DNA of 64,000 nt from Piper betle (lineage: Eukaryota; Streptophyta; Magnoliopsida; Piperales; Piperaceae), in NCBI GenBank assembly GCA_033002965.1, contig JAURVB010012375.1:62001-126000 (forward strand), written 5' to 3'. Position numbers and translations under genes: made by a program. The notes beneath the pieces are model-generated. The model did not search any database, had not been told where the DNA came from, and was given only the letters and a program-made list of their open reading frames with translations. The first letter of the stretch is position 1. Every line of letters starts with the position of its first letter. Positions 32,941 through 46,289 of the stretch are shown here, in pieces.

Positions 32941-35859
32941 GCTCAGGCAGGGGAAGGGAGGCTTTTCCTCCGACAGGATTGTCACTTCATTTTTCCTTTC
33001 TTTTCTTCTGTTTCTGAGCATTATTCTTGACTGTCATCGGTCATTTTCAAAAAGAAAGGGAGTTGTGTACCTGGTCATTAAATTCGAGGGTGTGCCCATT
33101 TGGCTCGATTTAGTTTGTAGCTCAAGCTTGATGCATTCAACGTGTGAACGTGATAATACGGCGGAGCATTTGGTTAATTTTATTACAAAAAAGAAAAATA
33201 ATCTGTTTGAAGGTATTACTATCAATGTTGGCTACAAGACCCAATAAATGGCTAGTTAAAGGTTGAAGTGGTCACTTACTCTTAAAATAGCATATGCCAT
33301 AAGTATATCTAATGAGTAGATGATTTAGTGAAAGCTGAATGGGTTTTACAGCAATATTAGTTGTAAGGTCTTAAGTACATTATCACTAAGAGTGTCCTAG
33401 CCCAGCCAGCATTCAAGGCGTCTATAGCTAAAGACTAACCAATTATGGCCAAATAAATCAAACCAATCAAACCAAATATAGATATTTTTGTACTTAGTAA
33501 AATTATAAACTAATGATATTAATATTTTTTAAACCCACTACTAAATTATCTTAGAAAATATTAAATTTGAGGAACTTGAGCCTTAGGTTTCAAATTTTTT
33601 TCATATAATATTACATTTATTTTTTCAAATATTTCTTTCAAAAGTATTCACTTTCATTTTTTCTAATTGATATAAGAGAAAATAAGAAAAATGAAGGAGA
33701 TGGTTATTGTATGAATCATGTATTAACCTTTTGTGAGAAATAAAAGTATTTTACAATGCGAAAAATGATTGACAATACAATAATAGAAGGAAGAAACTCT
33801 TACTTTGACGGAATTTGATCTTATTTGACCGTGATCAACTAGATCGAAGGATTTTGACCAATGATGATTGACTTTTAACTCAACGTTAACTGGACGTAGA
33901 CAATGTCTTGTCCAATGTCCAATTAATCGACTAACACCCACCCCACATTTCTAGCCGAAACCAAACCAAACATTTTTTCGGATCAAATCAAATCAAAATA
34001 AAATACTTTGGTTTATTTGAGTTTGGCAGTTTGGTAAGTGAACTACAACGTAAGTTATTTATAAATGACTTATTTAATTATCTAAACAAAATTGTGCTGT
34101 AAATTTTAAAGAATTTTCTTTTCTTCCGTTATTCAAATCTTAATCGATATATGATAAAGTTCTTGGAAGGGCAACACTTCTACCAAAAACCGAACAAAAA
34201 TTATTTTTTTACAGAATCAAATTAAAATTTTGGTTTGGTTTGAATTTAATTTTTAGCTTTCATTGAAATTTGCTCACTACTTGATAAAATGGTAAATTGG
34301 GTTTAATTTGTTACCTAATATCTTCTTATTTATTTTGAAGATAAAAGGCAAATTGGAACTTGCGGATACATCATAGAAGTCGATTGGCTCGGATCAAACT
34401 TATTTCATCAAACATAAACCTAGCTTAAAAACTCACAATAAATTTGAAAACAGCTCGAGCATGTCATAAAAATATTAACTCATATTATGTTTGAACAAGC
34501 TCGTTTTTTTAAAAAAAAACTAGGCATGAACAAGGTGATGTTCGCTATTGACCCAACTCAGCTCATTTTGCATCCATAGTCAAACCTATTAATTGTATTT
34601 AAAAATATACATATACTTTTAAAATGACTAAAATGTGATTGACTTAGACTATATTGTTGCCATTTTTATTGCTTATTGATTAAAATGTTCAAATTAGGAT
34701 TAAGTTTTTTACTGTTAATATAAGGTATACAATATTTTAGATATAATAAAATTTAATGCAAAAATTGATTAATTAAATAATATGAGAAGTGAATAAAAAT
34801 AATTATTATTGAAGAAGAGAAACTATATCTAAGATCACATCTCATAATTGAGATTTCCTCAATATATGTCTAAAAAGACATAATTCACTCATGTCAACTT
34901 TTTTGTTTACTCACATCCGCTCTTTCTTGCCCTTCAGTGGCATTACCCCACTAGCAGAGATCACTCTCACCTTGTACCAACGGCCCTTTGAGCCCCAAAA
35001 GTGACTTCCAAGAGATGTCAAAGGACTCTCTTAATCTAAAAGCTAGCATAGGAATAAGATTTTTCCACTATATATAATTTACTAACCTCATCAACGATCG
35101 ATGTGAGACTAACCTTTCAATCTCCCTTTCACACATCGGGGAAGGACTACACTCAGAACACCATCATCATCATTTCGTAAACTCCCTTTTAAATCATGAA
35201 CCTGCGAAACAATACTTCCACAATCAGCGTGGTGAAGGTGTCTATGTAGGAAAGAGATATCCACAAATACTTAGAAAAGAGTTAGATCCTCACAATATTT
35301 ATACCCTCATAATAATTGCAAGTGGACAAATACGGCAAAAACGATTTAACCATAATGAAAGGATAATCATGAATAGAATAAGCACAAGTGAATGATAAAC
35401 AAGACAATATAATAAACCCAATTAAGTGGTGTATGGAGCAACACAAGTTCAAACTTACAATGATTATTACTTTATCGAATTGATCAAACCATGAAAGTTA
35501 CTAAGTCACCTTTATCATGATTCACTTAGTTCTCTAAAATGAACAAGTCGAATACAAGAGAACTGAGTGAAGTGTGCAAGCAAGTAAATCTAATTAAAAC
35601 AATGCACATAAAGAGAGAAGTTAGAAGAGATTTTTAGAGTGGCTCATAGCAATTACTCCTCTCTTCTAGCCAACAAAGTCATAGCAAGAGATTTTTGGTT
35701 GGGTAGTTCTTCGTAGCTTCATTATGACAACCAACTTGTACAACTTACAAGCAATAACAAAACTTCCTTTCAAGCGCCAAGTGCCAATGAACCTTGTACT
35801 TACAAGCTCTCTTTCTCAAGCACCCACCAGGTGCCATTGAATGTCAAGGCTATCGCGTA
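32941..35859. other. Unassigned, repeat-like, no gene
   Basis: No frame has a known motif. About 33955-34260 begins with AAACCAAACCAAAC and ends with TTTGGTTTGGTTTGAA, an inverted pair that may mark a small MITE. About 34360-34560 again has 'GGCTCGGATCAAACTT' and 'CAACTCAGCTCATTTTGC' wording of the kind seen at 29008 and 31968. 34900-35250 has a GC-balanced part that resembles repeat leader text but I cannot name it. Confidence 0.4.
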
Positions 35860-36495
35860 CAAATTTTATGGAAGTTCATCTTAACCCTCCAAGAGGCGTA
35901 AGCTAAATACCTTACAAGGGTTTCATAGAATGCATGCAGAGTCACACTACATAGAATGGATCTTTGACTTAAAGCTCCTATATGAGTACTCTGAGACACA
36001 ACAGAAGCAACATCTCCTCTATGACTAAGATGATAACTTAAAATGTGATGATCACTCCGAGCTACACGAAGGCAATACCCCCAATGCAGTTATAACATTG
36101 AGTACTTGAAGTATGTTGTGACATGCTCCAATTATTATACTTAGTTTAAGTGGTTGGATTAAGTAATTTGATTTCTTAATGTAAATGAATGCGATAACAT
36201 AAACACTGGGTCATGGAACCTTTCCACATATCCTGCAAGGAAAGCTAAATAATACAAAGGTATCATCGAATGATAGGGCATCATACCATAATACCTGGTC
36301 TTCACATGGGTTCTTCGCAAGGTAAGACCCGTGTGCTCCTCCTACCCACATTTCTCCACACTCACACATAATTGCAACTAAATAAGTTTCGTGTATCTAG
36401 ATTTGCTCATCATCATGTTCCAAGACTCTGAGGCTTATACACTTTTTAGATGACTCCTAGCATTTACTCCAAAGTTATTCACTCCACAATAATAC

Positions 36496-36537
<42 letters not shown>

Positions 36538-36554
36538 CAACAACAACAACAACA
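36496..36554. repeat. (AAT)n(AAC)n compound microsatellite
   Basis: About twelve AAT units run directly into about seven AAC units. Confidence 0.95.
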
Positions 36555-39501
36555 TTGAAAACATGTGAGTAAACATCATAACATAAGCCAATCAAACATA
36601 CAACGTTCATGGAATTCAAGTTTAGGGATCATGCCCACTAAAATAGTGACCCAAATAAGTTCAATCCATAATCAGAGATAACATAGTGCCCTGGCCACCA
36701 CCATTGATCCTCTGATCCATACACCTAGGCCGACCAATGCCACAAAACCCCACTTACATAGATATAGGGGAAATTGTTGGATTACCTGTCCAAAATTACT
36801 ACTGTTAAAAGCAATACTCGCAAAAGGAACCCACGGGAACTTAGAAAACTTTAGAAAGCCTCAAAAGGATGTAAGCTAGGATAACTTATTTAAAAGAGCT
36901 TGCACACTTGTATGATAAAACTCATACTCATATAGAAAAGCTTACGTTGTTGCATCCTCCATAAAACACATGCCACAGTACTAAAGTAGAAAACGAATTG
37001 TTAAGTCAGTGCTACAAATTCCAGAAATATGTTGTGTTACTCAATACCCTCATACATTTCACTACATCAGGATCTGAGAGAGTATTAGTGTGATTCATAC
37101 TACCCATACAGATCACTCATATTCATAAAACTGTAAAACCTTATATAGTTATATACATCAGGCTTGGGTATAGAGTTATATAATAAATTTCAGGATCTTA
37201 TCTTGAGAAAACCATAAAAAGGATCTGAGCCTTGAAATTTTATTAACCTACGAGAAACACGGCTAAATGGTTTGACATCGAAGGGATCCGATAAATTGAC
37301 GGCAATGTCATCCTATGTCTAAAATGCGATTAAACGCGATACACAAGGAGTCGAGCAAAGGAGAAGCAAAGGAGAGTACTATGCACCTAAATGAGTGGAT
37401 CCTAGCATAACATGTAAGACACTTAATAATCATAAAATTGTATAGATCTCTCATATTCATAAAACTGTAAACCCTTATATACTTATATACATCAGGCTTG
37501 GCTATAGAGTTGTATAATAAATTTTGGGATCTTATCTTGAGAAAACCATAAAAGGATCTCAGCCTTGAAATTTTATTAAACTTATGAGAAACACGGCTAA
37601 ATGGTTTAACATTGGATGGATCCGATAAATTGACACTGATGTCGTCCTATGTCTAAAAATGATTAAATGTGATACACAAGGAGTCGAGCAAAGGAGAGCA
37701 CTATGCATCTAAATGAGTGGAGCTCTGCATACTAAATCAATGAGCTCACTCTGCGTATCCTAGCATAACATGTAAGACACTTAATTAACTTACTTGCTTA
37801 ATGGAGTGTTAAACCTCATTAGATGCCTTAATTAAAGTTTAGGGTTACATGTACACTTAGTTGGAGAAGTCCAATACTTAGGTTTAATCAAACAAATTTA
37901 ACTGGATTATTTTTTTGGACGGGCCAAATAATGTCCAAATGGGATGAAATTTAGACTAGTGAGCCCTCATAATCTAACGGTACTGACCCATGGGCCAACA
38001 TGATAAACAAGGCCCAATAAGATCGGGCAAAGGTATTGGGAATAGTGTTCCTAGGTCGTGCACCAATTTTCCTAAGTGCATAAACCCTTATATACTTATA
38101 TACATGAGGCTTGGGTATAAAGTTTTATAATAAATTTTGAGATCTTATCTTGAGAAAACCATAAAAGGATCTCAGCCTTGAAATGTTATTACACTTACGA
38201 GAAACACGACTAAATTGTTTGACATCAGAGGGATCCGATAAATTGATGCCGACATTGTTCTATGTCTAAAATGGGATTAAACACAATACAAAAGGAGTCA
38301 AGGAAATGAGAAGCAAAGGATAGTACTATGCACCTAAATGAGTGGAGCTCCGTGTACTAAATCGACGAGCTCACCCTGCATATCGTACCATAACATGTAA
38401 GACACTTAATATTCATAAAACTGTACAAATCTCCCATACTCGTAAAACTGTAAACCCTTATATACTTATATACACCAGGTTTGGGTATAGAGTTGTATAA
38501 TAAATTTTAGGATCTTATCTTGAGAAAACCAAAAAAGGATCTCGTCCTTGAAATTTTATTGAACTTACGATAAACACAGTTAAATGGTTTGACATCATAG
38601 GGATCTGATAAATTGACGCCAACGTTATCCTATGTCTCAAACGTGATTAAACGCGATAAACAGGGAGTCGAGAAAAGGAGTAGCAAAGGAGAGTGCACCT
38701 AAATGAGTGGAGCTCCACGTACTTAATCAACGATCTCACCTTGCGTATCCTAGCATAGCATGTAAGACACTTAATTAAATTATTTGTTCAATGGAGTGTT
38801 AAACCTCATTAGATATCTTAATTAAGATTTAGGGTTACATGCACACTTAGTTGGAAAAGTCCAATACTTAGGTTAAATCAAATGAATTTAATCAGATGAT
38901 CTTTTGGATAGGCCAAACGATGTTCAAATGGAATGAAATTTAGACCAATGAGGCCTCACACTCTAAGGGTTTGGTGGAAATTTTATCAAGTATTGGCCCA
39001 TGGGCCAACATGGTAAACAAAGCCAACTAAGATCGGGCTAAGGTGCTGGGAACAGTGTTCATAACCCATTCACCAATTTTCCTAAGTGCATAAACCCTTA
39101 TAAACTAATATACATCAGGCTTGGGCATAGAGTTGTATAATAAATTTGGGATCTTATCTTGAGAAAACCATAAAAGGATATTAGCCTTGAAATTTTATTA
39201 AACTTACCAGAAACACGGCTAAATGGTTTGACATTGGAGGGATTAGATAAATTGACGCCGACGTCGTCCTATGTCTAAAGCGCGATTAAATGCAATACAC
39301 AAGGAGCCGAGCAAAGGAGAAACAAATGAGAGTACCATGCACCTAAATATGTGGAGCTCTGCGTACTAAATCGATGAGCTCACCCCACATATCCTAGCAT
39401 AACATGTAGGACACTTAATATTCGTAAAACTGTACAGATCTCTCATATTCATAAAATTGTAAACCCTTATATACTTACATACATCAGGTTTGGGTGTAGA
39501 G

Positions 39502-40518
39502 CATGGTTGCATAAATTAGAATTGGAATCGGAAATCGGTTTTCGAGGGAGTCGGAATCGGAATCGGTCTAAATTGGCCAGGAATTGGTTCAGTTGAATCG
39601 GTCCAAATTGATCATATACAAAAATTTGCCAACTCATAACATAAATACCTGAAATACATAATTATATAATTTTTGAACATAAATACACAAATTTGCACAT
39701 AGCAATTTGTAAAAAAATTGACCTACGAATTTGCACAGCAAATACAAATTTGCACAGCACATATCATAAAATTTGACATATAAATTTGATCATGAATCCC
39801 AAATCAGCAATGAAAAAAATTTGTGAAGCCTAGCCAACAATTTGCACATCCGGTCGGAGTTAAGGTGAATTTGTTCCAACTTTGTGAAGCACAACCAAAA
39901 AATTTGTGAAGCATAGCCAATAATTTGCAGATTTAATTTTAAAAAAATCCAACTTTACACGAATCGGTCGGAGTTGAGGTCAGAGGCCCGGTCGGCGGCG
40001 AGTCTCGCGGCTACTGCGCTGTCAGCCAGCCACACGTTGGAGGTTAGGTTGCGAGGGCGGAGGCGAGGTCGGCAGCCCGGTCGGCGGCGATTCGTGCAAC
40101 AGTGGTCTTGCGTTCACAGGGCTGAATCGGTCTGGCCACACATCGGTGGCAACTTTGCGAGGGCGGAGGCGAGGTTGACAGCCCGATCGAAGTTGAGGCC
40201 GGAGTCGAGGACGTACGGCGGAGGGCCAAACGTGGCAGCGGACGGCGGACGCATGGCGGCGGAGTGGGGGAGCGGGTTAATGTTACGTTTTTAAAATCAA
40301 AATTCTAATTTTACCCATGCTTAAATAATTTAATAAATATCAAACCTAGGGTATTTTAGTAATTACCCAAAAAACTAATTCTTCCCGATTTACCCCGATT
40401 CCGAATCGGAGTTAACTCGGTCGGAATCGGGGTAAATCGGCCGAGTTGGGTGCCGATTCGGGGCCGACCGATTCAGGCCTAAAATTGGATCGGCACGCTG
40501 CCGGTTCATGCAACAGTG
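39502..40518. mobile_element. 1,017-bp hAT-like non-autonomous transposon
   Basis: The insertion splits an otherwise colinear array unit. The flanks are GTGTAGAG (39494-39501) and GTGTAGAA (40519-40526), an 8-bp target duplication with one mismatch, as in hAT elements. The ends are inverted copies: CATGGTTGCATAAATT on the left; CACTGTTGCATGAACC on the right in reverse complement. Both ends have many GAATCGG/CCGATTC words inside the tips, like transposase-binding subterminal repeats. The middle (39974-40294) is GC-rich with tandem GGCGGCGA and GGCGGAGGCGAGGT words and gives an open frame of 106 codons that I do not take for a gene. Confidence 0.82.
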
Positions 40519-40814
40519 GTGTAGAATTGTGTAATAAATTTTGGGATCTTATCTTGAGAAAACCATAAAAGGATCTCAACCTTGAAATTTTATTAAACTT
40601 ACGAGAAACACCGCTAAATGGTTTGACATTGGAAGGATCCGATAAATTGACACTGATGTCATCCTATGTCTAAAACGCGATTAAACACGGAGTCGAGCAG
40701 AGGAGAATACTATGCACTTAAATGAGTAGAGTTCCGCGTACTAAATCAATGAGTTCACCCTACATATCCTAGCATAACATGTAAGACACTTAATATTCAT
40801 AAAACAGTACAATC

Positions 40815-43800
40815 TGTAAAACTCCAACTTCAGGTAAGGGTTTTACCCACTTGTAGTTTGCTCGGTTCGTACTAGTCTCGAGTCGATTCGAGCAAGGTCG
40901 AGCCAGAACAATTTTAAGAATATTAGTATGAAGCCCATATGGCCATATGAGCATGTTATGGCAACTGAGTATGTCTGACATGCATATAATAGTTTCAATT
41001 ATGATACCGTAGAGCACGATCTATCAGTGTATACACAAAGTATACAAATGATTTTTTTCTTATGGGTTAGCCTAGATCTAGGTCGTTGCAACATTTAGTA
41101 TCTGTTTAGGAATTTCAGGGTATTTCATTTGCATACAACGTAAGGATTTCAAATCACCCAATTGTGCCCCTGTGAGCCCTACTTAATTCAATTCACAGTT
41201 CGAGGCTCATTTAGCCTTCTTACCTCGATTCCCTCACATAAAATCACTTTTACGACTCGAGTCAGTCTTGACTTTGGACAGTCTCGATTTAAGCTTTTCG
41301 TCCATATGAATATTGCATATACTTATAGGTGGGCCCCACTAGGCAACGAGTTATCAGACATCAAGATCATGCTAACAATTTGAGCCGTCCACTCAACCTT
41401 AAATTCACCCATTGATTTTCAATTATTTATCTCTAATTTTCGGAGTCATTCACCTTTTAGAGCCTCGACCACTTTGGCTCACCACCGACGAGAACCCAGC
41501 CCTCCTCCGGACACCAGATCAGTATGGCCGTGACCACCTCGCGGCCTGCTATTTTTCCGTACCCACCATTGCCATCGGTGCCACCGCAGTCACCACTACC
41601 GACAGTCTTTTCCAGTCAATTTCCACTGCCGCCACCACTTGTTCGGGCCATTTTTTGGCGCCGCGAGTGTTTTGCGGCAAAGCCAACCACCCCAACAGCT
41701 TCCCCTTGCCGAGATCTCCATTTTGAGACCACCCACGACCACAGCCGCTGCCATGATCGCCACCAGCGACGTCGTCACACCCGGTGGCGATACTACCACT
41801 TCCCGACTTCTTTTCAGCCAGCCAGTGGATGGACACTACCAATCGTCACCACCAGCACCTCTGCCATGACACCCCTTGTCGATCCTAACCAGTGGCAACC
41901 CCAATCGCTCCACCATTGGTGTTTTTCGGCGACGGGCACGACCGCCCCCCCCCATCCGGCCCGTTTACCCAGCTCGCATTCGCCTATTCGCGCCCACGTC
42001 CGCCTACTCGCGTCCGCGTCCACCTCCCTGATCTTATTCACTAACCCCCCAGCCCATTTCGAGTCCGCCAGTCCAATTCATGTCCACCTAGTCAACCTAG
42101 CCTATTTTCTAGTTAACCCAGACCGGGTTGGTTGAGTCCATTCGGTTCAGTCTAATTCAGCTTGGTTCAGTCTGGTTCACCACATTTTCGGACCGTTTTC
42201 GTCCATTCTTCCACCGTTTTCAGTAATTCAAAAACTTCTATATTAATTAGGATACATATTCACATGATTTAGCATGTTTACATGTTATGATTATTATTTT
42301 TTATTTTTTTATTTTTATTTATTATTATTCATTTCTTATTATTCGTGTATTTATTGATTATAAAGCATGTTTATACTATTATTTATTATTAATAATGGTA
42401 TATTTACTTATTAATATTAGTCTTATTTATTTTTATTAAATTTTCAATATATATATCTATTTGCATGTTGGCGTGTATGTGATTATTTATTTGAATTTAA
42501 TTATGTATTCTTGTATTGTATAACTACGATATTATTATTATTCATGATTAATACGTAATAACTATTTGTTTATTTATTTATAGAATTATTAATTATTTAA
42601 TTATTTAATTATTTATATGCTTACTAACACGAATATATATGATATTCGTGTTTAACCATGTTTTTAAATAGTATAATTATATTACTATTTAATGATTAGA
42701 GTATTTTTTTATGTTCATGTATTTATTATTTATCTAATTATCTATGAGTGTATTTATTTGTTTATTTATTTTTATTTATTTATTATTATGTCTCGACTTG
42801 TTTGCCACATATTTAGTTAGGTTTGTTTGCACTGTTTTCTTTATTAGCGTATATTGATGTTATGAGTACACATCACAAACATGCATCGTATAGAGACATT
42901 GGTATTTTACTTATCAATGGGTTGGATGTAGGTTACAGAGTCTCAGCTCGTCGTAGAATTGTTAATGGGCTTGGAGCTTGGACCACAGGTCTGTAGGACT
43001 CTCCCATGGCTTGATCTCTACTTGACTCCCTGCATGTCGAGTTTAATCTTATTTTAGACGTAGGACGACATTGGCGATGTTCTATCGAATCCCTTCGATG
43101 TCAGGCCATTTAGCTGCGTTTTTCACTGATGTTTAATAAAACTACAAGGATGAGATCCCTTGTTAGTTTTCAAATTGAACCTCCAGAAATATATGATACA
43201 AGTCTCTTCCTTAAACCTATTATATAAGAATGCACATTATTATGGATTTCTCGAATAAGAGAGTGAGTGGTACGGAGATATATACGAACTGCACACACAA
43301 GTTCTCCTTCAAACCCTAAGGTAGTGTGGTGTATGAGGGTACTACATTATGCTGCACATTTTCAAAATTTGTGGCACTAACTTAACCATTCCTTTTGCCA
43401 CTCGAGTACCATGGTGGGTGTAATATGGAGGATGTGAGGGCCTCGGCGTTGTATGTATGAATATGAATATTATCCGTGCATGATAGCCGACACTTTTTAA
43501 GCATGTTTGCTTACCACCCAGTGTGAGGCAATTCTGAAGTTTCATAACTTTTAATGGGTAATAGAATACCCATTTGCCAGCTTGTACTACTTATTTTTTG
43601 GACCAGTAATACTCGATACTGACATTTTTCATATAATTTATATAGGTCTTGAAAATCCTGAGTCAACTTTGGTGGGAGGACAGATAAACGCTACACACAC
43701 TTGAGCTTAGCACAGTTATTTGCTTTCTTACTTTTATTTATATTCGATGTGTTTTGATGCATATTTAACAATGTCTTACATTCTCATGACACCAAGAAGG

Positions 43801-44757
43801 TTGATTCGATCTATTTTATCGATCGAGTCTGACCAACCAACAACTTTAAATAAGGGCCCTATGTTATATTGTGTGTTTTGGACTATGTACTTTGTGGATG
43901 ACTATATGAAGGACATATGCCCTAACTATGTGAACCTTGTATGATTCAGATGTATGTCATGATGGTTGTACTAGCATGTTTTATCATTATATTATTATAT
44001 TATTACTATGGATATGTAATACTTTGGGGCAAGGCTAACCATCGTCTGTAGGGTAGATAAGCTACAGAGTCCTAGAACATGACGAGGAGCTAAGTCAAGT
44101 ACAAAAAATGTATTTGGTTGTAGTTGTTTGTGTGTTAGAGTAACATGGGTGGAGGAGTTTATGGTTCACAACACTTAAAGACCCACGCGAAGTTCGAGTA
44201 TTAGGGTTTGATGCCCTGATACTCGATGATGTTGTGTAATTTCTCTAACACTTGATTATTGCTCACATAGGGTATGTAGAACAAGTAACCATGACCCTTG
44301 TTTAAATACTTGTACCATCTTTATATAACTAATAAGAGGACCTAAGCCAATCACTTGAACTAAGTAGTAAGAATATGATGCACATAACAGCATGCAACCT
44401 CAAAACTGTAGCGGGGGTGTGCTTCTTTTACAGTTGGGAGTGATTATTACTTTTTAAAGTCACTCCTCATAGTCGTAGGGGAGGTTCTACCTCTGTTACA
44501 ATTAGGGGTGTTCATATAGGATTCCTTTAAGTCTAAGATCCGCTTTTGGAGTACAAACACTGTTAAGTCTAAAATCCGCCTTTGTAGTACGAACTTTGCA
44601 AGCATTCTATGAAAACCAAGCCTAGTGTCTGCCTTAAGCCACCACAGTTGGTTGAGATCCACTTCAATAAAGTTTGTAAATGATAGCCAAATATGTAGCT
44701 TTCAAATTATAATATCACAATTTTATCCATCCCTTCAGACAAAATTGGGGTGTTACA
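40815..44757 (+). repeat. 5' LTR of the Tekay-like element
   Basis: It starts TGTAAAACTCC and ends GGGGTGTTACA just before the primer-binding site. The part 42930-44757 matches the other copies of this LTR family. The part 40815-42900 does not match the U3 of the 3' LTR: it has a C-rich block (41450-42060) and an extremely AT-rich block (42230-42800). The TATA-like TATTATATAAGAATG lies at 43217. Open frames in the C-rich block (41524-42135) overlap in several registers and are not genes. Confidence 0.7.
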
Positions 44758-44778
44758 ACTTAGTGTCTGAGCCAACCT
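44758..44778 (+). other. Primer-binding site, degraded
   Basis: ACTTAGTGTCTGAGCCAACC follows the LTR end. The usual initiator-Met tRNA site reads TGGTATCAGAGCCA at this position, so three or four bases have changed. Confidence 0.65.
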
Positions 44779-45079
44779 CTTGGACTATTAAGGTGGCACA
44801 CTTTTGGATGCGTGTGTTGTACGGGCGTGCTATATGTTGTATGATATGCCTATCTGATATGATGTATGCTTGTATGTTGTATGTGGTTATTATGTTTAAG
44901 ACCCCCCACCACCATGAGCCAATCCATAGCCTAGCTGGTAAATATGTCTTTGTATGTGTTTTTGCTAACCTCCTTTTTGGTGTTTCCAGTGGTTAGTTTG
45001 TATGTGATAGTTTGCGAGCCACAGTTTGCAAGTCGTATGTGTCAGTTAGTTTGTGGTTAATGTTAGTGGTCAAATAGTC

Positions 45080-46210
45080 TGAGTAGATGATAAGAGGATG
45101 CTGAGGTAGACCGCTGCTTTGGTGCAGGCCTTCCCCTTACAGGCAATCCCCACTGCTCGTGCAAGAGCCGGTGGCTGATCGCCAGACAGAGTTGATTAGG
45201 ATCTTGTGTGAGGAACAGCAAGCCCTAAGGGCAAAGTAGACGAGAGCCATGGAGGACTAGCAGCAGTCCCGTGAGGAGATAACTCGGTTGTTGGATATAG
45301 TTCGGGAGATAGCCCTGGTCGTGGCCAAACTAGAGAAAAGGCCAACAAGTGCATAGACACCTATTGAGGTATCTGAGTCGGAGCAAGTACTACGACTACC
45401 ACCACAACCAGCTCAGTACCCCCATATTCCACCAGTGCAACCGGCTGAAGGGCCGTATGAGATCTCATCTCCTGGGATGCCGGTGGGATTTCTACTCCCT
45501 AAATAGACCGGCAATGAGGCAAAGACAACTAGACCCTGTCCTTTTGTTGTTAGAGTGGGCTTAGGCAGCCAAGGCCCACCAGTCCCATCACACCTGGGAG
45601 CGTTGGGGTGTTGAGTGCTTCCTGAAGAATGGGGGTTATCTATTCTACGGGAGCATGAATCCCGAGGTCATGTTAGAGTGGATTGGTGTGGTTAGATCAG
45701 TGTTGATACACCTGGCGTGTCCCCTAGAGCTATGGGTGTGCGTAGCCACTAGGGCTATGCTACAGCATGGGTAGACTCTGGTTGGACTTTGAACACACAG
45801 CATTTTTGGAGGGCAATACCCTCCAGCAGATTGCCTGGGACAAGTTTAGGGAGGTCTTCTACTCCCAGTACTTCTCTGCCACGGTCAGGACAAAGAAGAA
45901 GATGGATTTCCTGTCTTTGGAGCAAGAGGAGGGTATGTCCATACCGGAGTACCAGTCTAGGTTCCTTATGCTAAAGAGGCTTGGCTCGGGTAGCTTCTCA
46001 TCAGAGAGGGTGAGGGCTATCCAGTTTGTATTAGGATTGCACATTAGTCTGACAGTGCAACTCTTGCAAAGGCTATCAAGAGGGCACTACAATGTGAGCA
46101 TGCCCATGAGCCGCACCATAAGGTCAAGGGCACCACACAGTCTGGCAATAAGGGGCAGAAGAACTAGGTACAGGATCAGCGGGCCCCACAGCTATCTTAT
46201 CAGTGGGCTC
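45080..46210 (+). pseudogene. Tekay gag, broken
   Basis: Gag builds the particle that packages the RNA. The frame is interrupted by stops at about 45240, 45260 and 45353, then reads TPIEVSESEQVLRLPPQPAQ. The best part, 45770-46060, reads FLEGNTLQQIAWDKFREVFY and MDFLSLEQEEGMSIPEYQSR, the capsid core of chromovirus gag. A zinc knuckle is not visible; the text passes into SHQSGNKGQKN-like and SYQWAQRL-like pieces by 46200. Confidence 0.7.
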
Positions 46211-46289
46211 AGAGATTGATAGACAGGGCTTGTGAAGTCTTCCTTGCCACCGTTGTGGCTACACCAGATCAACCAACACAAGAGTTGGC

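Larger units (their letters stand above)
35860..40814 (-). repeat. Inverted Tekay-like LTR derivative with a tandem array
   Basis: Read on the minus strand, 36420-35860 follows the U5 part of the LTR at 44080-44670 (GAACATGATGATGAGC, TATTTAGTTGCAATTATG, GGTATGATGCCC, CATTCTATG). From 37134 to 40814 the R region is repeated in tandem. Each unit starts near AAACCCTTATATACTTATAT and contains CAGGCTTGGGTATAGAG, ATCTTATCTTGAGAAAACC, ACGGCTAAATGGTTTGAC and GAGTCGAGCAAAGGAGAAGC. Starts are about 37134, 37470, 38081, 38450, 39089 and 39460. The sixth unit is split by a 1,017-bp insertion. The array ends at CTGTAAA where the next LTR begins. Confidence 0.85.

Noticed and set aside
39974..40294. 106-codon Arg/Ala-rich frame
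   Set aside because: It lies in the GC-rich core of a non-autonomous transposon and is caused by simple repeats such as GGCGGCGA.
36000..40800. CRISPR-like or centromeric satellite reading of the repeats
   Set aside because: The units are hundreds of bases long, have no spacers and match an LTR in the same window.
41524..42135. 203-codon + frame in the 5' LTR
   Set aside because: Overlapping frames on both strands and a C-rich composition inside an LTR argue against a gene.
44920..44945. A-box-like TAGCCTAGCTGGTAAAT, possible SINE
   Set aside because: No B box at the expected distance, and it lies in the leader of the Tekay-like element.
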